This document shows, piece by piece, positions 5,352-10,568 of a DNA stretch of 10,568 bases. Each line of letters starts with the position of its first letter. Position 1 is the first letter of the stretch. Origin of the DNA: Clostridia bacterium (lineage in GTDB: Bacteria > Bacillota > Clostridia > Christensenellales > CAG-917); contig JAFWBH010000063.1 of the NCBI GenBank assembly GCA_017507205.1, forward strand, positions 1 to 10,568, read 5' to 3'. The position numbers and the translations under genes are program-made. The notes below the pieces were generated by a model. The model worked only from the letters and a program-made list of their open reading frames with translations, was not told the DNA's origin and made no database searches.

Positions 5352-6361
5352 AAAACGAAAATATGAAAACTGAACAAACAAAACATTCAAGGCAACCGGG
5401 CGAGCCTCTCATCAACCCCAAATTCTATCCACTCGTGTGGTTTGTGGTTGTTTTTTGTGCTTTTGTGAGAAGCTTCTATCAAATTTACGCCACATACAGC
5501 CAATTCACCAACATCGCGATGTCAATTTACTATGGTCTTGTTGAATTGTTCGTGGGTGGTGGAAGCAGTGCAGTGCTGATCTTGATCTTGTCCTACATTC
5601 TCTACAATATGGGTGCAAGACGTGGCTTGAGAGCAGTGCCCAAAAAGGATTTCACTTATTTGGTGATGATATTCGTGTCAATTGCTTGGTTTGTGTCAGG
5701 CATGATAAATCTTTTCAGCTTCCTTGACCCTGCTGTGCTTTACTGCAATATATTCACAGGAGATTTTGTGGCGATGACGGTGTCAATGGCTCTTATGTTC
5801 TTTTTGGTGCTTGTGCCAAATTATCTCAACCCAAAGCAAGCAGAGCTACACTTCAATTTCTACGGCAAAATCTACGTGATTTTCAACAGCGTAGTCTATA
5901 TCTTGGGTGCAATTGGTGTCTTGTCCTGCATCGCAATTGCCAACGACCCTGCACTCCTTGCAGAGTTTGGCAACGTCTATTACAGCATTGACGGAAAGGA
6001 TATCCCCGTTTCAGAGTTGTTTGCTACCTTTGAATTTGCAAAGAAAGGCATGGAGATTTCTGCTTACATTTCAATGGCATTGGCAGTGCTTATGATTGTG
6101 GCATATTTTGTCCTTTCTTATATGCTCAAAAACAAGGCAAAGGATTTCAATGAGGACGAAATCCCTCACCACACTGACGGCATCTATTTCACTGATGGCA
6201 AAAATTTCTACACCGTTGACGACATCAAAAACGGCAGGTTTGACGGAAATACAGGTGGCAATCCCTTCGGAGATGGCAATCCCACCTCAAAGGGCAATGA
6301 AAACCCCTTTGATGACGATGACGAGGGTGATGACAAAATCTTTGAGGAATTTGACATCTAG
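5348..6361 (+). CDS. six-helix membrane protein with acidic tail
   Basis: I do not recognise a family. The 337-residue product has six predicted membrane helices (about 28-48, 65-88, 103-125, 137-160, 173-197, 237-260). Basic residues lie in the N-terminus, in loop 2-3 (RRGLRAVPKK, 91-100), in loop 4-5 and after helix 6 (KNKAK, 261-265). By the positive-inside rule this puts both ends in the cytosol. Loop 5-6 (about 199-235) would be the main outside segment. The cytosolic tail after residue 275 is Gly/Asn-rich with two NPF sequences (305-307 and 319-321) and ends in a very acidic stretch (DDDDEGDD from 322, then IFEEFDI). Its ATG overlaps the holA stop (ATGA), with no strong ribosome site, so coupled translation is likely. 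An in-frame ATG at 5363 is an alternative start. It lies 43 nt upstream of cdaA in the position of a possible partner; function is unknown. Confidence 0.88.
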   Translation: MKNENMKTEQTKHSRQPGEPLINPKFYPLVWFVVVFCAFVRSFYQIYATYSQFTNIAMSIYYGLVELFVGGGSSAVLILILSYILYNMGARRGLRAVPKKDFTYLVMIFVSIAWFVSGMINLFSFLDPAVLYCNIFTGDFVAMTVSMALMFFLVLVPNYLNPKQAELHFNFYGKIYVIFNSVVYILGAIGVLSCIAIANDPALLAEFGNVYYSIDGKDIPVSELFATFEFAKKGMEISAYISMALAVLMIVAYFVLSYMLKNKAKDFNEDEIPHHTDGIYFTDGKNFYTVDDIKNGRFDGNTGGNPFGDGNPTSKGNENPFDDDDEGDDKIFEEFDI

Positions 6362-6404
6362 TCAAAAACTAATCTAAAAAATCTTACTCTTTTGAGAGGG
6401 AAAT

Positions 6405-7265
6405 ATGTATAACTTTGTTGATTGGATCAAAAACATTGACCTGTATGCACTCATTGATGGCATAATCGCATTGACATTTGTCATTTTGTTCATCATATTC
6501 TTTGCATACAAGCGCCATTTGAGAGTGCTGTGTCTTTTGACATCAGTCTTTGTCCTTGACATTTTGGTGCAGGTGCTTGCACAGCTCCACAAGGGTGAAG
6601 CATTGACTCTTGCAAGATATTGCATGCATTATTTCACCATCTTGGTGCTTGTGGTTGTGGCAGTGGTTTATCAAAACGATTTCAAGTCCATTTTCCAAAA
6701 GCTAGGAAACCCCAAAGGGCTTTCAATGTTTGGTGAAAATATGTCAAGTGACGATGAGCTTCGTGAGGCAACCACTGAAATCTTGTCTGCATGTCAGGAT
6801 ATGGCAAAGCAGGACGTGGGTGCAATCATTATCATTGATATGAATGGCGACATTCAAGACACAATCATTGAGTCAGGCACACAGCTTGGTGCAGTGCTGA
6901 CAGCTCCCTTGCTTGAAAGCATATTCAACACAAAAGCACCTCTCCACGATGGAGCAGTTGTTGTGAGAGGCAACAAAATTGTTGCAGCAGGCTGTTTCCT
7001 CCCCTTGACACAAAGAAATGTCAATAAGGCAATGGGCACACGCCATCGTGCAGCAATCGGCATCACCGAAGAAACAGACGTTCTTTCAATTGTTGTCAGT
7101 GAGGAAACAGGCATCATATCAGTTGTCAGACATGGTGAAATCAAGAGATATATGACCATGGACAAGCTGAAGGATGAAATTGAGGATGCCTATGGCATTT
7201 CAATGGCAGCTCTTGCAAGAAGAGAAGAAAAGAAAGAAAAGAAGCATCACGGAAGATTTGAATGA
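6405..7265 (+). CDS. cdaA: membrane-anchored diadenylate cyclase
   Basis: Makes cyclic di-AMP from two ATP, the second messenger controlling potassium and osmolyte balance and cell-wall homeostasis. The 286-residue protein has the CdaA (DacA) plan: three N-terminal helices (about 14-34, 39-60, 74-92), then VVYQNDFKSIFQKLG (87-101), matching the family's VIFQPELRRALExLG linker, then a DAC domain. The DAC signatures are complete: APLHDGAVVV (178-187) with catalytic DGA at 182-184, and GTRHRAAIGITEETD (211-225). A basic, charged tail (RREEKKEKKHHGR, 272-284) ends the protein. The ribosome site is GAGAGGG at 6394-6400. In many Firmicutes cdaA is followed by cdaR (ybbR) and glmM. Here it sits between an unknown membrane protein and a DUF1015 gene, whose ATG overlaps the cdaA stop by 4 nt. 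Confidence 0.96.
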   Translation: MYNFVDWIKNIDLYALIDGIIALTFVILFIIFFAYKRHLRVLCLLTSVFVLDILVQVLAQLHKGEALTLARYCMHYFTILVLVVVAVVYQNDFKSIFQKLGNPKGLSMFGENMSSDDELREATTEILSACQDMAKQDVGAIIIIDMNGDIQDTIIESGTQLGAVLTAPLLESIFNTKAPLHDGAVVVRGNKIVAAGCFLPLTQRNVNKAMGTRHRAAIGITEETDVLSIVVSEETGIISVVRHGEIKRYMTMDKLKDEIEDAYGISMAALARREEKKEKKHHGRFE

Positions 7266-8479
7266 GAACAATAAAGTGTGTTGACATATTACTGCCACGA
7301 GTGGCAGAGCCTGAAAAATGGGCAGTTGTGTCCTGTGACCAATTCACCTCACAAAGAGATTATTGGCAAACCCTTGAAAGCTTTGTAGGCGATGCGCCAA
7401 GCACCTTGAGGCTTATTTTCCCTGAGGTCTATCTTGAAGATGATGGAGCAGGGGAAAGAACAGAAAAAATCAACTGCACAATGAAGGAATATTTGGCTGG
7501 CAATGTATTTCATACATTGAAGGACAGCTTTATCCTTGTGAAGCGTGACACAGAGCTTCGCAGTCGTTTGGGACTTATTGTTGCAATAGTCCTTGAGGAC
7601 TATTCCTACAACTATCCCACCGAAGCACCACTACGTGCAACAGAGGGCGTTGTGGCAGACAGAATACCACCTCGTCTAAAAATACGCAGAGATGCTCCCA
7701 TTGAGCTTCCTCACATTCTTGTGGTTATGGATGACAGAAAGGGCAGAGTCATTGAGGACTTGTATGCACATCGTGACAGCCTTGAGAAGCTTTACGATTT
7801 TGACCTCAATATGAAGGGTGGTCATTTGACAGGTTATAGAGTTGACAAGGACCAGGTTTTTGACCGTCTTGCTCTTTATGAAAAGGATATTGACGGACTT
7901 TATGGCGTTCGCACAGATTTCACTCTTGCAGTTGGAGATGGCAATCACTCACTGGCAACAGCGCAAGCACATTGGAATGAAATCAAGGTGAAATTAACCG
8001 AGGAAGAAAGAGAAAGTCATCCTGCAAGATTTGCTCTTTGTGAGCTTGAAAATCTCCACGACAGTGGCATAGCCTTTGAGCCAATACATAGGGTTGTCTT
8101 TGACGTAGACAACGTAGACTTTGTCACCACTCTCCGTTCAAGGTTAAACGGCGGTGGAAAGCTCGAAGTTGTCTGTGGCGACAATAGAGAAATGATTGCT
8201 TGCAATCATATTGGCGCAGAATGCATTGCAGAGGTGCAGAAGGTCATAGACGAATATATTGCTGAAAAGGGTGGCACAGTTGACTACATCCACGGCACAG
8301 AGCATCTGTTGTCTGTCGCCAAGGGAAAGGGTGGAGTGGCAATTTTTATGCCCACAATCAAGAAGGACGAGCTGTTCCAATATGTTGTGGACCACGGCAA
8401 TCTTTCAAGAAAGTCATTCAGCATGGGCGAGGCAGAGGAAAAGAGATACTATTATGAGTGCCACAAAATTGTAAGGTAG
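7262..8479 (+). CDS. DUF1015 family protein
   Basis: A 405-residue soluble protein of the DUF1015 family (PF06245), of unsettled function. The recognisable family segments are CDQFTSQRDYW (25-35), DAPSTLRL with FPEVYL after it (44-58), ATEGVVADRIPPRLKIR (126-142), LNMKGGH (182-188), VGDGNHSLATA (224-234) and the C-terminal KSFSMGEAEEKRYYYE (384-399). The D226-G-N-H-S motif resembles a conserved polar active-site-like loop, but no reaction can be assigned. From memory, clostridial members often lie near serine-synthesis genes such as serA and serC. Here the neighbours are cdaA and an aspartokinase, so a role near amino-acid metabolism is possible but inferred. The ATG overlaps the cdaA stop (ATGA), with GGAAGA at 7251-7256 as ribosome site. 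No signal peptide or membrane helix is seen. Confidence 0.88.
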   Translation: MRTIKCVDILLPRVAEPEKWAVVSCDQFTSQRDYWQTLESFVGDAPSTLRLIFPEVYLEDDGAGERTEKINCTMKEYLAGNVFHTLKDSFILVKRDTELRSRLGLIVAIVLEDYSYNYPTEAPLRATEGVVADRIPPRLKIRRDAPIELPHILVVMDDRKGRVIEDLYAHRDSLEKLYDFDLNMKGGHLTGYRVDKDQVFDRLALYEKDIDGLYGVRTDFTLAVGDGNHSLATAQAHWNEIKVKLTEEERESHPARFALCELENLHDSGIAFEPIHRVVFDVDNVDFVTTLRSRLNGGGKLEVVCGDNREMIACNHIGAECIAEVQKVIDEYIAEKGGTVDYIHGTEHLLSVAKGKGGVAIFMPTIKKDELFQYVVDHGNLSRKSFSMGEAEEKRYYYECHKIVR

Positions 8480-8530
8480 GCACACTTTTTCCAAAAAATC
8501 TACTTATTATAGAGTATAGTGGGAGTATTT

Positions 8531-9847
8531 ATGAAGGTATGCAAATTTGGTGGAACCTCAATGGCAAACGCAAGGACAATCTTGAAGGTTGTTGATGTCA
8601 TTGAAGGTGATCTGTCAAGACATTATATAGTTGTATCAGCACCAGGCAAGCGCACCCCCGAGGACGTAAAGGTGACAGACGCACTGTATGCTTGCTTCAA
8701 CGAGGTCAAGAAGATGGGCAACTGCAATGAGTCCTTTAAGGTCATTGACAGACGCTTCCGTGAAATCGTGCAGGACTTGGGTGTTGACATAGACATTGAT
8801 GCCGAGCTTGAAGAAATCAAGGCAGGCATTGAAGGGTCAACCACCCCCGATTACGCTGCATCTCGTGGTGAATATTTGTCTGCAAAGATTTTGGCAGCAC
8901 GCCTCAATTATGAATTCGTTGACGCCTTTGACCTCATCAAATTCAATGAAAAGGGAGAGCTTCTTCTTCACTATTCGCTTGACAGGGTGAAAGCAAAGCT
9001 TTCAACATTGCAATATGCAGTCATTCCTGGCTTCTACGGCAGTGACAGCCACGATAATGTGCGCACCTTCTCTCGTGGTGGCTCTGATATCAGTGGCGCA
9101 ATTGTTGCAAGAGCAATGAAGGCAGACATCTATGAAAACTGGACAGACGTTGACGGCTTTTTGACAGCCGATCCTCGTATTGTTGAAAACCCAACAACAA
9201 TCAATTGCCTCAGCTATAAGGAGCTGAGAGAGCTGTCCTATATGGGTGCAGAGGTTATGCACCCCGAAAGTATTTTCCCCGTGTATAGCGTAGGGCTTCC
9301 AATCAACATCAAAAACACCTTCAATCCTGCCCACCCCGGCACAATGATTGTCAAGAGTGTTGACCAAGCAGACGGAAGCAACATCATCACTGGTGTTTCA
9401 GGACAAAAGGGACTCACCATCATCAACATCGAAAAGAATTTGATGAACAGCGAGGTGGGCTTCGTGAGGAGAGTTCTTTCAATACTTGAATATGAGGGTA
9501 TATCCTTTGAGCATTTGCCCAGTGGAATTGACACAATGTCCCTTGTCATTAGAGATGAATATCTCAATGGCAAGATGCAGAGAATATTGCAAAAAATCAA
9601 GGAAAGCGTCAACCCTGACAATCTTGAAATTCACAGTGGACTTTCACTTGTGGCAATAGTCGGACACAATATGGCTTTCCGTCAAGGCACTGCAGCAACA
9701 GTGTTCAAGGCATTGTCCGATGCCCACATAAACATTAGAATGATTGACCAAGGCTCAAGTGAGCTGAACATTATAGTTGGCGTTGACACCTGCGATTATG
9801 AAAAGGCAATCAACGCAATTTACTACGCCTTTACAAAGGAGCAATAA
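8531..9847 (+). CDS. aspartate kinase, YclM/ThrD-like
   Basis: Phosphorylates aspartate, the committed step toward lysine, threonine and methionine. The 438-residue protein shows KFGGTS (5-10), SRGEYLSAKI (111-120), TFSRGGSDISGA (179-190), the DVDG...DPR nucleotide-site segment (206-216) and two ACT domains (about 295-360 and 371-437). The wording TFSRGGSDI, RELSYMGAEVMH and EHLPSGIDTMSLVI is closer to Bacillus YclM (aspartokinase III, recalled as inhibited jointly by lysine and threonine) than to LysC or DapG. There is no internal alpha/beta split and no fused homoserine dehydrogenase. The start is ATG 8531, with GGGAG at 8521-8525. A GTG at 8519 would overlap that ribosome site and add four residues. 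It follows the DUF1015 gene by 51 nt with no riboswitch, T-box or clear promoter. Feedback through the ACT domains is the likely control. Confidence 0.93.
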   Translation: MKVCKFGGTSMANARTILKVVDVIEGDLSRHYIVVSAPGKRTPEDVKVTDALYACFNEVKKMGNCNESFKVIDRRFREIVQDLGVDIDIDAELEEIKAGIEGSTTPDYAASRGEYLSAKILAARLNYEFVDAFDLIKFNEKGELLLHYSLDRVKAKLSTLQYAVIPGFYGSDSHDNVRTFSRGGSDISGAIVARAMKADIYENWTDVDGFLTADPRIVENPTTINCLSYKELRELSYMGAEVMHPESIFPVYSVGLPINIKNTFNPAHPGTMIVKSVDQADGSNIITGVSGQKGLTIINIEKNLMNSEVGFVRRVLSILEYEGISFEHLPSGIDTMSLVIRDEYLNGKMQRILQKIKESVNPDNLEIHSGLSLVAIVGHNMAFRQGTAATVFKALSDAHINIRMIDQGSSELNIIVGVDTCDYEKAINAIYYAFTKEQ

Positions 9848-9857
9848 GGAGAAAATT

Positions 9858-10268
9858 ATGGCAGACGAAGCAAAGGTTGTCCTTGAAGCACTGCGAAAGC
9901 TTACAGGCACAAATGACATCTACAAAGTCATCGAGGCAGATGAGATCATCGCTGAATTACCTTATCAAATGACCAAACTCCAGCTGTCAGCAGCCATAAG
10001 GGATTTGAGAGACAGAGAATTCATCAAGGTCAAATATTTTACACCTGATGAATATTGTCTGCTTACGGTCAAGACAAAGGAGGAGGCTCCTGTGGTTGAT
10101 GGTGGTGAGGTCTATGAAGCCACTGCCGTCACAACCGTCCAAAAGGCTGAAAAAGTGAAGCCTGCATCTTCAAAAAAGGCGTTTTGGATGGGCTTTCTTG
10201 GAGCATTTCTTGGCAGTGGTGTGGTGATGTCAATTGCCATCATTTTGCTTGAACTTGTGTTTAAATGA
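9858..10268 (+). CDS. winged-helix-like protein with C-terminal membrane anchor
   Basis: A 136-residue protein with no family I can name. Residues about 5-72 alternate helices and a short strand pair in the manner of a winged-helix domain. They run DIYKVIEADEIIAELP (20-35), QLSAAIRDLRDREFIKVKY (42-60) and DEYCLLTV (64-71). A polar linker (about 73-108) follows, ending in SSKK, then one hydrophobic helix (about 109-134) at the extreme C-terminus. That makes it a tail-anchored protein with its domain in the cytosol. The start is ATG 9858 with AAGGAG at 9846-9851, spaced 6 nt. The longer in-frame reading from 9777 lies inside the aspartokinase gene. It is 10 nt after the aspartokinase stop, so it belongs to the same operon. 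The domain could bind DNA or protein; the winged-helix reading is from pattern, not search. Confidence 0.85.
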   Translation: MADEAKVVLEALRKLTGTNDIYKVIEADEIIAELPYQMTKLQLSAAIRDLRDREFIKVKYFTPDEYCLLTVKTKEEAPVVDGGEVYEATAVTTVQKAEKVKPASSKKAFWMGFLGAFLGSGVVMSIAIILLELVFK

Positions 10269-10270
10269 TT

Positions 10271-10294
10271 AAAATTGCACGATAAAGTGCTTTT
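10271..10294 (+). terminator. weak hairpin, possible attenuator
   Basis: GCAC (10277-10280) pairs with GTGC (10287-10290) around GATAAA, flanked by AAAA and TTTT. The stem is only 4 bp plus broken A-T pairs. It is unlikely to be a full terminator and may reduce read-through into the next gene. Confidence 0.25.
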
Positions 10295-10302
10295 GGTGAA
10301 CT

Positions 10303-10568
10303 ATGGGAATAAATCTTGAAAGACAACACGTTCTTACGAAAAAAGAGAAAAATGTGATGCGTGTCATATATCAATCGGCAGACAAGAAGAATGGCGCTTG
10401 TATTCTTTCACCTATTGAAATTTTTGAAAAACTGCCTCTTGACATTGAATATGAGGAAGCAGAATTGGACACAATTATGTCCAACCTTGCCATCGATGAT
10501 TACTTCGATTTGACACGTAGCGACAAGAAGGGTGAGCTGGTTTACTGCATCAATATGAAGCAAAAGGG
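10303..10568 (+). CDS. winged-helix-like protein, truncated by window end
   Basis: The first 88 codons of a gene that runs past the window edge; the frame is open throughout. The start is ATG 10303 with a weak GGTGA at 10295-10299. The visible part reads as a charged N-terminal helix (residues 1-24), then ACILSPIEIFEKLPLDI (32-48), LDTIMSNLAIDDYFDL (55-70), a KKGE turn and VYCINM (80-85). The spacing and wording (ILxPxEIxxxLP, a second helix, then a Y/F-rich stretch and YC[IL] strand) parallel residues 25-70 of the preceding gene product. The two are therefore probably distant relatives with the same winged-helix-like fold. It starts 34 nt after its neighbour and is likely co-transcribed. Whether it also carries a membrane anchor cannot be seen. 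No function is assigned. Confidence 0.8.
   Translation, partial: MGINLERQHVLTKKEKNVMRVIYQSADKKNGACILSPIEIFEKLPLDIEYEEAELDTIMSNLAIDDYFDLTRSDKKGELVYCINMKQK

Noticed and set aside
8480..8530. Possible separate promoter for the aspartokinase gene
   Set aside because: TATTAT and TATAGT are present, but no -35 box lies at an acceptable distance. Co-transcription explains the layout.
9777..9857. Upstream extension of the tail-anchored protein into the aspartokinase gene
   Set aside because: The extension lies within the coding end of aspartokinase. ATG 9858 has a perfect ribosome site.

Overview
The window looks like chromosomal core sequence from a low-to-mid GC (roughly 40-45% by eye) Gram-positive anaerobe, most likely an uncultured member of Clostridia. 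The basis is gene content and style: a type III pantothenate kinase (CoaX), a CdaA-type diadenylate cyclase, a YclM-like aspartokinase, a clostridial-looking DUF1015 protein, AGGAG-type ribosome sites, tightly overlapping genes, and a tiny cysteine-packed protein of a kind common in gut Clostridia. No prophage, insertion sequence, CRISPR array, tRNA or rRNA was seen. Finer taxonomic placement is not possible by eye.

Layout. (1) At 1-385 a bidirectional terminator is followed by a 55-residue, 12-cysteine protein on the minus strand (87-254), which standard gene callers could miss, and a divergent intergenic region with a perfect 12-bp palindrome. (2) At 386-850 lies a divergent TspO/MBR-like five-helix membrane protein with an awkward start. 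(3) A clear sigma-A-type promoter (886-914) drives coaX, hom, a short Sfp-type phosphopantetheinyl transferase and, after an A-rich 138-nt gap, an acyl carrier protein. A strong terminator ends this block (3889-3922). (4) About 290-370 nt of AT-rich non-coding DNA follows, with clustered TTGCAC/GTGCAA words and long-loop inverted repeats. (5) A second promoter (4216-4244) starts an apparent operon reaching the end of the window: holA, a six-helix membrane protein with an acidic tail, cdaA, a DUF1015 gene, a YclM-like aspartokinase, a tail-anchored winged-helix-like protein, and a truncated soluble relative of it.

How the genes fit together. Hom and the aspartokinase are two steps of the aspartate-family amino-acid pathway but sit in different transcription units. 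The PPTase and the ACP are an enzyme/substrate pair. CoaX, which supplies the start of CoA synthesis, is in the same block, so the first operon links pantothenate to CoA to the phosphopantetheine arm on ACP. The second operon couples clamp loading (HolA) with c-di-AMP synthesis (CdaA). The usual Firmicutes partners CdaR (YbbR) and GlmM are absent from the flanks. An unrecognised acidic-tailed membrane protein lies directly upstream of cdaA instead, and this is the best candidate here for something not yet described. The other two are the cysteine-rich mini-protein and the tandem winged-helix-like genes.
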